From NCBI RefSeq assembly GCF_011927785.1, contig NZ_JAATJK010000001.1, forward strand, positions 930,001 through 994,000: a stretch of DNA of 64,000 bases, given 5' to 3'. Position 1 is the first letter of the stretch. Each line of letters starts with the position of its first letter. The notes below the pieces were generated by a model. The model was not told the origin of the DNA and did not search any database. It saw nothing but the letters and a program-made list of their open reading frames with translations. Below are positions 34,135 through 42,316 of this stretch, one piece after another. The translations under genes were made by a program, and so were the position numbers. This DNA comes from Micromonospora profundi (lineage in GTDB: Bacteria; Actinomycetota; Actinomycetes; Mycobacteriales; Micromonosporaceae).

Positions 34135-34185
34135 GCCCCGGGCGGGTCGGCGTTGTCCCGGGATGCGGTCGAGAACCCCTAGGCG

Positions 34186-35028
34186 TCAGACGACGGCGCC
34201 GTTGTCCGGGTCGTCGTCTTCCTCGTCGCCGGGTCGCAGCCGCCAGATCAGCGTGACGAAACCGGCAAGGATGCCGGTGAAGCCGAACAGGGTGACCGCT
34301 GAACGGTCGATCGGGAGCAGCCACGGGAAGAGGAAGAGCACGAATCCGACGACCACCGCGAGTGTGCCGATCACCGCGTACTTGGAGAACCGGGGAAGCG
34401 GCGGCGGAGGCGGCGGGTGGTAACCCTCGTCCTCGTCGTCGTCGGGCAGATCGGCCCCGAACGTGTCCAGCCCGTCCAGCAGCGACGGCTCGTCCGGCCG
34501 GGCGCCCCGTCCGATCGAGATCCCGGAGATGTCGGTCGCCGACGGCAATCGGCGGACGTCGGTGGCGGTCGGACCGGCCTCGTCGGTGCCGGAGCGGGCG
34601 AGCGGACCGGTGGTTGGCTCGTCGCGCTCGTCGACGTTCTCCGCGGCCGGCCACGGGCGCTCGTCGGTGGTCGCTGTGGTGTGGAAACCGGCCACGATCC
34701 GAGCCCACTCGGCGTCGATGTCCGGCTCGTCACGGGCCGGGGGCTGCTCCGGAGCAGTCTCGTCGGAGAGTTGGGTGAGGTAGTCGCGGGCAGTGGTCAG
34801 GTGTGAGCGGTCGACGTACAGCCTGTCGACCGGGCGGGCCGGCACCGTGGTGGTGCGGGTGACCGGGTTGAGGTCGGCGGACGGTTGCAGGTAGGCGGCT
34901 ATCCCGCCGGCGGCCAGCACGTCGAGCAGGTGCTCACCGACGCGCGGATCGACGTCGCCGACGACGGCGTACTCGCTCGCGTCGAGCCCGTTGTCCCGCC
35001 GTCCCCGGCGGGCCCCACCCGCTGACAC
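34186..35028 (-). CDS. Membrane-anchored acidic protein, function unknown
   Basis: A 280-residue protein. The N-terminal ~90 residues look folded (SEYAVVGDVDPRVGEHLLDV, LAAGGIAAYLQPSADL, VDRLYVDRSHLTTARDYL) and resemble the DUF2007-like signal-transducing fold in which LxxxGI and YVD-type strands recur. A long acidic disordered linker follows, then two C-terminal membrane helices (YAVIGTLAVVVGFVLFLFPW and AVTLFGFTGILAGFVTLIW) and an acidic tail. GAGGA is 7 nt before the GTG at 35028. It is transcribed in the same direction as otsA, 159 nt upstream of it. Confidence 0.65.
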   Translation of the reverse strand: MSAGGARRGRRDNGLDASEYAVVGDVDPRVGEHLLDVLAAGGIAAYLQPSADLNPVTRTTTVPARPVDRLYVDRSHLTTARDYLTQLSDETAPEQPPARDEPDIDAEWARIVAGFHTTATTDERPWPAAENVDERDEPTTGPLARSGTDEAGPTATDVRRLPSATDISGISIGRGARPDEPSLLDGLDTFGADLPDDDEDEGYHPPPPPPLPRFSKYAVIGTLAVVVGFVLFLFPWLLPIDRSAVTLFGFTGILAGFVTLIWRLRPGDEEDDDPDNGAVV

Positions 35029-35411
35029 CCGGACATCCTCCTCAACGCGCCCTTCGGCGCGGCCGTCCCGCCCCCTCGACGCCCGCCCGCACGCCGTGCT
35101 CTGAATCGTGACACGTCCGGGGTCGGTTCCGGGAGTGCGTTGCGTCGCGTCTTCCAAACTCCCGGCCGCCGCCGCAGGTCGCGGCAGGGTTCTTTGTCCG
35201 TTCTTGCGCGACACGTGCTATCTCGATGACCGGCGGCGCCCGAGCGGCCCGACACGCCGAGCGAGATGAACGGGGACCGCTGGACCTGCCGAGGGACGTC
35301 GATGCCGCCTCGTCCGTTGTGGGAAGGGCTGGCGCTTCGTAGGCTCGTCGGCGACGGCGGCGTTGCCCCGCATGGGCGTCCCGTCGCGGGCACACCACGG
35401 AAAGGACGCCG
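35029..35411. other. 383-nt intergenic region, divergent promoters
   Basis: Between the acidic membrane protein (minus) and the acyltransferase (plus) I see no convincing gene. TAGGCT at 35340-35345 is a possible -10 for the acyltransferase, whose AAAGGA site lies 5 nt before its GTG. Confidence 0.4.
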
Positions 35412-36104
35412 GTGTTCTACTGGCTGCTGAAGTACGTTCTCCTCGGTCCGCTGCTCAAGCTGATCTTCCGCCCGCAGGTGGAGGGTCTGGACAACGTGCC
35501 GGCGACCGGCCCGGTGATCCTGGCCAGCAACCACCTCTCCTTCTCCGACTCGATCTTCACCCCGCTGATCACCAGGCGGAAGGTCACCTTCGTGGCCAAG
35601 GCCGAGTACTTCACCGGCAAGGGGATCAAGGGCTGGCTGACCAGGATGTTCTTCGTCGGCACCGGCACCATTCCGGTGGACCGCTCCGGCGGCCAGGCAG
35701 CCCGCGCGGCCCTGGACACCCAGTTGCAGGTGCTGCGCGCCGGGGGAGTGGCAGGCATCTACCCCGAGGGCACCCGATCCCCGGACGGCCGGCTCTACCG
35801 GGGCAAGACCGGCGTGGCGCGGCTCGCCCTGGAGAGCGGCGCGGTGGTGGTGCCCGTGGCGATGCTCAACGCCGACCAGATCCAGCCGCCCGGCAAGCTC
35901 ATCCCCAGGATCGCTCGGGTGCGGATCCGCTTCGGCGCCCCACTCGACTTCTCCCGCTACCAGGGGATGGCCGGTGACCGGTTCGTCGAGCGCGCGGTCA
36001 CCGACGAGATCATGTACGAGCTGATGGAACTCTCCGGCCGCGAGTACGTCGACATCTACGCCCAGAAGCTCAAGCAGCTCGCCCCCGCCCCGGCAGCCAC
36101 CTGA
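35412..36104 (+). CDS. PlsC-family lysophospholipid acyltransferase (second copy)
   Basis: A 230-residue 1-acyl-glycerol-3-phosphate acyltransferase-like protein with NHLSFSDSIF (H-x4-D), the KAEYFTGKGIKGWLTRMFF segment, VDRSGG, and the YPEGTRSPDGRLYRGKTG motif. An N-terminal hydrophobic segment (YWLLKYVLLGPLLKLIF) may anchor it in the membrane. It corresponds by type and context to Rv2182c near the exoribonuclease AS and aroG genes. It would make phosphatidic acid from lysophosphatidic acid. It converges closely (7 nt) on the cyclase-ATPase gene. Confidence 0.9.
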   Translation: MFYWLLKYVLLGPLLKLIFRPQVEGLDNVPATGPVILASNHLSFSDSIFTPLITRRKVTFVAKAEYFTGKGIKGWLTRMFFVGTGTIPVDRSGGQAARAALDTQLQVLRAGGVAGIYPEGTRSPDGRLYRGKTGVARLALESGAVVVPVAMLNADQIQPPGKLIPRIARVRIRFGAPLDFSRYQGMAGDRFVERAVTDEIMYELMELSGREYVDIYAQKLKQLAPAPAAT

Positions 36105-36111
36105 CCCACGC

Positions 36112-39100
36112 TCAACAGGCCACCGCCGGCCCGGTCGGGCTGATCGGCCGGCCAGCCAGCGCGAGCAGACCCGGGGCGTTGTTGCGCAACGCGAAGGTGC
36201 CCACCTCGGCACGCGGCACCCGGGCCGCCGCCGGATCGCCGGCACGGGTCAGCTCGGCCGCCGCCAGCGCCAGCGCCAGCACCCGGTCGCTGGCGTCCGG
36301 AATCCGACCGTACGTCTCGGCGGCGGCCAGGTGCAGCTCGGCCGCGCGCCTGTGGTCACCGTCCGCCGCGGACACGGCCGCCGTCACCGTCCGCAACGCC
36401 GCCTCCGACCAGGGCGTCCGATGACCCACCCGGTCCAGCATCGCCCGGACCCGCACCGAGGCGTCCCGCCCGGCCAGGGCTGCGGCGTACGCGGCCGCTG
36501 CGATCCACTCCCCGCTGGCCAGAGCCGGCACCGCCGACCACGACAGGTCCAACTCGTCGATCAGCTCCGCCGCCTCGACGGCACGGCCCTGCAACGCCCG
36601 GCACAGCGCCGCCATGCCCAGCATCGTCCAGCGCAGGCGGTGGAACCCGCTGCGCCGCGCGGTGTCCAGCGCGTCGGCCAGGTCGCTCGGATCATCGTCG
36701 TCGCGCAGCACCAGCAGGCAGCAGCGCAACCCCCGCACCTGCATGTCCCAACTGCCGGTCGGAGTGTCCACGAACGCCTCCGCCGCCGCGAGCAGCCGGC
36801 CGAAGTCACCTTCGAACCAGGCCCGCATCGCCTCCGCCGAATAGCTTGTGGTCAACGTCTGGCCGCTTGCCGTCCGGGCCGGCGCCGCCGAGAGCAGGGC
36901 GTCCGACCGCAACCAGTCGCCCTCCTCGCGGATCGCCCAGGCGAGGTTCTGGGTGGCCCGGGGCAGCGCCAGTAACTGACCCGCCCGGGCGAACTCGACG
37001 ACCGCGTGCAGCTCGTCCAGCCCGATCCGATCACCGGCCTGGTAGCGGGCGGTGGCTGCGGTGATCCGGGCGTTGGTGCGGGTCTCGGTCAGGCCCAGCC
37101 GCTCCGCGATCTCCGCCGCGCTGTCCGCCGCCGCCACCGCCAGGTCCCGCTCGTAGTTGAGCATGTGCAACCGGCCCAGCTCCGCGTACGCGTCGGCCTT
37201 CTGCGGGCTGTCCGGCAGCGGCTCGAACAGCTGTACCGCGCGGTCCAGGCAGGCCAACGCCTCACTGCGGTCGGCACGCAGCCAGGCGGCCTGCCCGAGC
37301 AGCGTCCACGCCCGGGCGGCGCAGGCGTCGTCGCCGTGCGCCAGCAGCCGGTCGGCGAGCGCGTGCACCTGCTCCGGCCCGCCACCGGACAGGAAAGCGT
37401 TGCCGTCGCGGTAGAACGAGATCTCCGTGCTGAGCAGCTCCAACTGGAGCCGCCCCACCGGGTCGCTGTCGTCGGCCAGGCCGAGCGCCCGGCCCGCGTG
37501 GCTCGCCGCCGCGTCCAGCCCGTGCAGCGCGTACGCCCGGCGGGCCGCCCGGTGCAGCGCCTGCCGCGCCGGGGCCGCGTACCGGCGGACCTGCATACCG
37601 AGCGAGCGGGCGATCTCGTGGGCCGCCCAGCGGTGGTGGGCGAGGACCTCCGCCAGGTCGGTGTCGCGGCTCTGCGACAGGGCGTCGAGCCAGTCGGCGG
37701 CCCGCTCGTGCCGCGCCACCCGCTCGGTACGCGGCAGCCGTTGGTAGCAGACGTCGCGCACCAGCACGTGCCGAAACCGGAACTCCGCCTGCCCCGCCAT
37801 CGTCGACGCCGACTGCTCGTGCACGAAGTCGCGCTGCTCCAGCCGGCGCAGCGCGCGCTCGACCGACTCGACAGGCTGCCCCAGCGCGGCCGCCACAGCG
37901 CCCGGCCAGAACTGCACCCCGACCACCGAGGCGGCCAGCAGCACCGCGCGGTCCTTCGCGTCCAGCAGGTCCACCCGATTGGCGATCACCGCGTGCACGC
38001 TCTCCGGCATCGTCAGTTCGAGCTGCTTGTCCAGCGACCAGCCCCGCCCGGACTGCCGCAACGCGCCCTGCTCGATCAGCATCCGGACGTACTCGTGGGC
38101 GTAGAGGGGGTTGCCGCCTGCCACCTCGATGAGCGGGGTGAGCATGTCGGCGGAGAACGCCGCCTGGCCGAAGAGGTGCGCGTACAGGGCGGCGATGCCG
38201 GTGTCGCGCAGCGGCGGCAGGGTGATGGTCACCGAACCGGTGATGGTGCCGGCCCAGCTCGGATCCCTGTCGACGAGCTCCGGGCGGGCGGTGCAGAGCA
38301 GCAGCAGCGGCGCCTCCCTGGCGGCCGCCCCGAGCAGCTCCACGAAGCGCAGCATCGCGTCGTCGGCCCAGTGCAGGTCCTCGAAGACCAGCACTGTGGG
38401 GCGCCGGGCGGCCAGCGCCAGTAGAAAGCGCCGCCACGCGGACTCCGCCTCCTCGGCCGGCAGCGGCGTGCCGGGCAATCCGACGAGCGGGCGCAGGGCG
38501 TCCACCACCCGGTCCCGTTCACCCGGCCCGATCAGCTCACCGACGGCGGCGGCCAACCGCGCAGCCGCGCTGCCCGCCGGATCGGTGTCCAGGATGCCGG
38601 CCTCGGTCTTGACGATGTCGGCGAGCGCCGCGAACGTGACGTTCTCCCCGAACGGCGGGCAACGCCCGGTCCGCCAGGTCAGCGGCTCGTCGACCAGCCG
38701 GCCGGCGTGCCGGTAGAGCTCCCGCAGCAGCCGGCTCTTGCCGATGCCGGCCCTACCGAAGATCGTCACCACCTGCGGCAGCCGGTCACGCAGCGACCGG
38801 TGCAGGGCGTTGACGAGCATGCCCAGCTCGTGTTCCCGATCGACGAGCGGCGTCGTGTCCGGCTCCCGGTCGGTGGGTTGGCGGCGCAGCGGAGACAGGG
38901 CGAGCCACACCTCGGTCGGCGACGACCGGCCGCGCAGCGTGACCGGGGGCTGCTCCTCGTAGCGGATGGCGTCCTTCGTCAGCGCGTGCGTGGCACCGCA
39001 GACCAGCACTCCGCCCGGCGGCGCGACGGACTGCATCCGCGAGGCGGTGTTCACCACGTCCCCGGCCACGATCGCCTGCCCACCGTCGCGGGCGGCGGCC

Positions 39101-39732
39101 ACGTCGACAAGTGCCTCGCCTGTGGACACGCCCACCCGGAACCGCATTTCGGTGCTGCCCGTCGGCGCGAACCGGGTGAGCACCCGTTGCAACTCCAGCC
39201 CGGCCCGCACACAGCGCAGCGCATCGGTCTCGGTGGCGATCGGCGCACCGAAGAGCGCCATCACCGCGTCCCCGATGTACTTCTCGACCACCCCGCCGTA
39301 CTGGCCGACGACCCGGCGGGCCGCGGAGAAGAAACCCGTCTGCATGCCCCGGACCTGCTCCGGGTCTGTCCGCTCGACGTACGGGGTGAAGTCGATCAGG
39401 TCGACGAAGAGGACGCTTACCCGGCGGCGGTCCTCCTGAGGTGTGATGGCGGCCGGCCGGTCGGTGCCCGGTCGGGGCGACCCGCAGGAGGTGCAGAACG
39501 TGACGTCCGATGCGAGTGGACGCAGGCAGTGTGGACAGACAGCGCCCAGCTCGGCGCCACAGCCACCGCAGAAGCGATCGCCGTCGGCGGCCGTGCGTCC
39601 ACAGCGCTCACACTGCGCGGCGATGACACCCTCCACTGGCGGACCGGTCGACGCCCACGGCGTCCCGTCAGACGGAGTATCACCGCCGGGACCGCTGTCG
39701 GGTACCGGCCTGTTGGTTAGCGGACAGTCCAC
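36112..39732 (-). CDS. Class III nucleotide cyclase-AAA ATPase-TPR regulatory protein with zinc ribbons
   Basis: A 1206-residue multidomain protein. An N-terminal double zinc ribbon (QCERCGRTAADGDRFCGGCG, CPHCLRPLASDVTFCTSCG) precedes an adenylate/guanylate cyclase domain (RVSVLFVDLIDFTPYVERTD, VVEKYIGDAVMALFGAP, GEALVDVAAARDGGQAIVAG). A P-loop ATPase follows (IFGRAGIGKSRLLRELYRHA, LVFEDLHWADDAML), then a long helical TPR-like region. Both metal-binding Asp residues of the cyclase (FVDLIDF, YIGDAVM) are present. Proteins of this plan are common in actinobacteria and thought to be signal-controlled cyclases/STAND regulators. The GTG start at 39732 has no clear ribosome-binding site; GTG 39636 is an alternative. 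Confidence 0.85.
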   Translation of the reverse strand: MDCPLTNRPVPDSGPGGDTPSDGTPWASTGPPVEGVIAAQCERCGRTAADGDRFCGGCGAELGAVCPHCLRPLASDVTFCTSCGSPRPGTDRPAAITPQEDRRRVSVLFVDLIDFTPYVERTDPEQVRGMQTGFFSAARRVVGQYGGVVEKYIGDAVMALFGAPIATETDALRCVRAGLELQRVLTRFAPTGSTEMRFRVGVSTGEALVDVAAARDGGQAIVAGDVVNTASRMQSVAPPGGVLVCGATHALTKDAIRYEEQPPVTLRGRSSPTEVWLALSPLRRQPTDREPDTTPLVDREHELGMLVNALHRSLRDRLPQVVTIFGRAGIGKSRLLRELYRHAGRLVDEPLTWRTGRCPPFGENVTFAALADIVKTEAGILDTDPAGSAAARLAAAVGELIGPGERDRVVDALRPLVGLPGTPLPAEEAESAWRRFLLALAARRPTVLVFEDLHWADDAMLRFVELLGAAAREAPLLLLCTARPELVDRDPSWAGTITGSVTITLPPLRDTGIAALYAHLFGQAAFSADMLTPLIEVAGGNPLYAHEYVRMLIEQGALRQSGRGWSLDKQLELTMPESVHAVIANRVDLLDAKDRAVLLAASVVGVQFWPGAVAAALGQPVESVERALRRLEQRDFVHEQSASTMAGQAEFRFRHVLVRDVCYQRLPRTERVARHERAADWLDALSQSRDTDLAEVLAHHRWAAHEIARSLGMQVRRYAAPARQALHRAARRAYALHGLDAAASHAGRALGLADDSDPVGRLQLELLSTEISFYRDGNAFLSGGGPEQVHALADRLLAHGDDACAARAWTLLGQAAWLRADRSEALACLDRAVQLFEPLPDSPQKADAYAELGRLHMLNYERDLAVAAADSAAEIAERLGLTETRTNARITAATARYQAGDRIGLDELHAVVEFARAGQLLALPRATQNLAWAIREEGDWLRSDALLSAAPARTASGQTLTTSYSAEAMRAWFEGDFGRLLAAAEAFVDTPTGSWDMQVRGLRCCLLVLRDDDDPSDLADALDTARRSGFHRLRWTMLGMAALCRALQGRAVEAAELIDELDLSWSAVPALASGEWIAAAAYAAALAGRDASVRVRAMLDRVGHRTPWSEAALRTVTAAVSAADGDHRRAAELHLAAAETYGRIPDASDRVLALALAAAELTRAGDPAAARVPRAEVGTFALRNNAPGLLALAGRPISPTGPAVAC

Positions 39733-39795
39733 CGGCGGGTTTGCGGACTACATTCAGTCGGCAATATCGATCAGCGACCAGAGGGGGACAGGTCA

Positions 39796-39993
39796 ATGGT
39801 GTACGTCAAGTTGGAAAGCGACTGGACCGACGGCAACGGAGTCAACCACTCCGCGGGCGAGTCGGTGGATGTCGACGCCGCGACGCTCGCCACGCTCCAG
39901 GCCGAGGGCATCGTCAGCGAGCAGACCCACGGCCCGGGCGGCGACGGCAAGGGTCCGGACAAGTGGGCCGGGCCGGGCAGCTCCGGGGTCTGA
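39796..39993 (+). CDS. Small acidic protein of unknown function
   Basis: 65 residues (MVYVKLESDWTDGNGVNHSA onward). The N-terminal part looks like a small beta domain, and a Gly/Asp-rich tail follows. The segment VDVDAATLATLQAEGIV resembles short phage or export-associated proteins that present a ligand-binding strand, but I cannot name a family. GGGGGA is about 7 nt before the ATG and CAATAT upstream is a possible -10. A strong terminator follows, so this is a one-gene transcript with its own promoter. It is divergent from the cyclase gene, 63 nt away. Confidence 0.65.
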   Translation: MVYVKLESDWTDGNGVNHSAGESVDVDAATLATLQAEGIVSEQTHGPGGDGKGPDKWAGPGSSGV

Positions 39994-40012
39994 CCCCGAG
40001 CGGCCGACACGA

Positions 40013-40052
40013 CGACGGTGCCGGGTCACCCACGGGTGACCCGGCACCGTCG
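40013..40052. terminator. Strong bidirectional terminator hairpin
   Basis: CGACGGTGCCGGGTCACC (left) pairs perfectly with GGTGACCCGGCACCGTCG (right), an 18-bp stem with a 4-nt loop, between two convergent genes. Confidence 0.9.
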
Positions 40053-40086
40053 CGTCCGTCTCGTGTGCTGACAGCCCTCGGGCAGG

Positions 40087-40779
40087 TCAGCGGTCGTTCA
40101 TGCCGGCGCGTCGGCGCAGCGCGGCCACGTCGGTGACCACGATCCGGCGACCCTCGGTACGCAGCCAGCCGCGACTGGCGAACGAGCCGATCGCCTGGTT
40201 GACGCTCTGCCGGGAGCCGCCGGCCATCTCGGCCAACTGGCTCTGGTTGAGCTCGATCGTGATCATCGGTGCCTGACTCTCGCCGGCCAGCCGGACAAGC
40301 GTCTTGGCCACCCGTCCGGGCAGGTCCAGGAAGACGTGGTCGGCGTTCTGCTCGGTGAGTCGGCGGATCAGCCCGCCCAGCGAGCGCATCACCGCGTCCA
40401 GGATGCGCGGATTGGAATGCACAAGCTCCATGAACGCGCCCCGGGAGAGCGCGAGGGCCGCGCAGTCCTCGATGGCCTCGGCCGAGGCGGACCGGGTGGA
40501 GGCGTCGAGCAGCGAGACCTCGCCGAGCACATCCGGCGGACGGATCACCGACAGCACCGCCCGCTCGCCCGTGGGCGCGGTGCGGAACACGGCCACGGCA
40601 CCCCGGCGCAGGACGATCAGCGACTCACCGGGGTCGTTCTCCACGAAGAGCAACTGTCCCTTGCGGTAGGTGCGCGGGACAGCGGCGGCGATCACGCGCT
40701 GCCGCACCTCAGGCTCCAGTCCGGCGAACATTTCGACACCCGTGAGCGCATCACCCGGCTCCGGCAGGCGAACCTCCAC
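40087..40779 (-). CDS. Crp/Fnr-family transcriptional regulator
   Basis: A 230-residue regulator with an N-terminal cyclic-nucleotide-binding beta-roll (RKGQLLFVENDPGESLIVLR, PPDVLGEVSLLDASTRSASAEA) and a C-terminal winged HTH (LNQSQLAEMAGGSRQSVNQAIGSF). The phosphate-binding cassette GE...RSAS keeps Gly-Glu and Arg, so cAMP or a related nucleotide could bind. The nearby cyclase-ATPase makes this suggestive but unproven. The GTG start has GGAGGGG upstream. No Cys cluster is seen, so it is not a typical Fnr oxygen sensor. Confidence 0.9.
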   Translation of the reverse strand: MEVRLPEPGDALTGVEMFAGLEPEVRQRVIAAAVPRTYRKGQLLFVENDPGESLIVLRRGAVAVFRTAPTGERAVLSVIRPPDVLGEVSLLDASTRSASAEAIEDCAALALSRGAFMELVHSNPRILDAVMRSLGGLIRRLTEQNADHVFLDLPGRVAKTLVRLAGESQAPMITIELNQSQLAEMAGGSRQSVNQAIGSFASRGWLRTEGRRIVVTDVAALRRRAGMNDR

Positions 40780-41074
40780 GGCCCAACCCCTCCCCGGTCA
40801 AGGACCACAACTCGCTCACCGGGCGAACCTGATGGGCCCCGACAAGGTGAACTGACACCGATTCGGCGTCCGGCTAGCGATACACATCAGATCATGACGG
40901 TCCGGTCGCTTGCTGTACACCCCTCGAAGCACTTCCGTGACCGTGGCGAGTTGTGGCGTACCGGCAGGGGTGTGCTTGTCGTCATCGGCCGCTCGGACCG
41001 ACGCTGACCTGCGGTGATCCGTTTTCGGGGCCCTGCCGGGACGCGCCCGGCGCCGGTGGGCGAGGATGGCCGGA
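40780..41074. other. 295-nt divergent promoter region
   Basis: Contains the promoters of the Crp-like gene (minus) and the exoribonuclease gene (plus). A 37-codon ORF (40894-41007, plus, ATG) has no ribosome-binding site and is doubtful. No clear TGTGA-N6-TCACA site is present. Confidence 0.3.
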
Positions 41075-41572
41075 ATGGTTTACCGCTACTTTTACGACTG
41101 CGAATTCATCGAGGACGGTCGGATCGTCGATCTCGTCTCGATCGGTGTCGTCGACGAGTACGGCCGCGAGTTCTACGCGGTCTCCACCGAGTTCGACGAC
41201 TCCCGTGCCGTGCCCTGGGTCCGGCGCAACGTACTGGACAGGCTGCCCTCGCCCGCCGACCGGGCCTGGCGTTCCCGTGAGCGCATCCGGGACGACCTGT
41301 ACGAGTTCCTCGTCGAGCCGGTCCGGGACCGGCCGGGGGAGCAGATGGAGCTGTGGGCCTGGTACGCCGCGTACGACCATGTGGTCCTCGCGCAGCTCTG
41401 GGGCGCGATGCCGGCGCTTCCCCGGGAGATCCCCCGGTTCACCAAGGACCTGCGCCAACTCTGGGACGACAAGGGTCGGCCCGCCCTGCCCGACGCGGAC
41501 GCCGCCCGGCACGACGCGCTTGTCGACGCCCGGCACAACCTGGCCCGCTGGCGGGCGATGACGACCCGCTGA
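41075..41572 (+). CDS. Polyadenylate-specific 3'-exoribonuclease AS-type RNase (Rv2179c family)
   Basis: A 165-residue DEDDh-like 3'-5' exoribonuclease of the Rv2179c family, which trims RNA with a 3' overhang. The first catalytic pair is in YRYFYDCEFIEDGRIVDLVS (Asp8, Glu10); WAWYAAYDHVVLAQLWGAMP and HDALVDARHNLARW supply the remaining acidic residues and His. It is a good length match. I chose the ATG at 41075; the ATG at 41066 would add MAG. In mycobacteria this gene lies near aroG, here about 15 kb away with accessory genes between. Confidence 0.88.
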   Translation: MVYRYFYDCEFIEDGRIVDLVSIGVVDEYGREFYAVSTEFDDSRAVPWVRRNVLDRLPSPADRAWRSRERIRDDLYEFLVEPVRDRPGEQMELWAWYAAYDHVVLAQLWGAMPALPREIPRFTKDLRQLWDDKGRPALPDADAARHDALVDARHNLARWRAMTTR

Positions 41573-41649
41573 GAGTGGTCGTACCTTTGCAGGTTTGACC
41601 GGTTCTGTCCCGGGCATCGGTTCGACGAGCCGAGCTGAGGGAGAGTGCC

Positions 41650-42153
41650 ATGAGCAACGAGCCGACCAGCGTCGCCGAGGCCCGCGCCCGGGTCACCGAG
41701 CTGGTCCGCGAGGCACGGATCTGCATGTTCACGACGATCGGCCTGGACGGGCGGTTGGTGAGCCGACCGATGGGGCTCCAGGAGGCAGAGTTCGACGGGG
41801 ACCTGTGGTTCTTCGCCTCCGCCGACTCCGCGAAGGCCCGCCAGATCCGGGTCAATCCGGAGGTCAACGTCGCGTTCTCCGATCAGAAGCGCAGTGCCTG
41901 GGTGTCAGTGGCGGGCACCGCCACCGAGGGGTTCGACAGGGACCGCGCCGAGCAGCTGTGGAACCCGGTGCTCACTGTGTGGTTCCCGCAGGGACCGGAC
42001 ACCCCCGGGCTGACGTTGATCAAGGTGCACGCCAGCTCGGCCGAGTACTGGGACTCGCCGAGCAGCACCGTCGTCAACCTGTTCGGGTTCGCCAGGGCCG
42101 TCGTCACGGGCCAGCCGCCGGCGCCGGGCGAGAACCACGAGGTGACGTACTGA
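41650..42153 (+). CDS. Pyridoxamine 5'-phosphate oxidase-like flavoprotein (general stress protein 26 type)
   Basis: A 167-residue split-barrel flavin-binding protein: VREARICMFTTIGLDGRLVSR, DLWFFASADSAKARQIRVNP and VNVAFSDQKRSAWVSVAGTA. It fits the general-stress-protein-26 branch of the PNPOx superfamily (FMN- or F420-binding), for which redox roles are suggested but no fixed substrate is known. GGGAG precedes the ATG by about 6 nt. Nothing nearby tells its substrate. Confidence 0.88.
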   Translation: MSNEPTSVAEARARVTELVREARICMFTTIGLDGRLVSRPMGLQEAEFDGDLWFFASADSAKARQIRVNPEVNVAFSDQKRSAWVSVAGTATEGFDRDRAEQLWNPVLTVWFPQGPDTPGLTLIKVHASSAEYWDSPSSTVVNLFGFARAVVTGQPPAPGENHEVTY

Positions 42154-42316
42154 CCGGCGCCGGGCAGCCCGGGGCGCGCTGTCATTGCACAGGCAGGCCG
42201 ACTACAGTTCGCAGTGACGGCCCGCCCCGGGCCGGCAACGGCGCCGATGGTCTGATCTGACACATATCCTGGGGCAAATCGGGCTTTACCTGATGCTCCA
42301 GGAGGATGAGCGGATC

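Noticed and set aside
40894..41007. 37-codon plus-strand ORF in the Crp/exoribonuclease divergent region
   Set aside because: No ribosome-binding site or clear -10 spacing and no recognisable features; kept only as a note.
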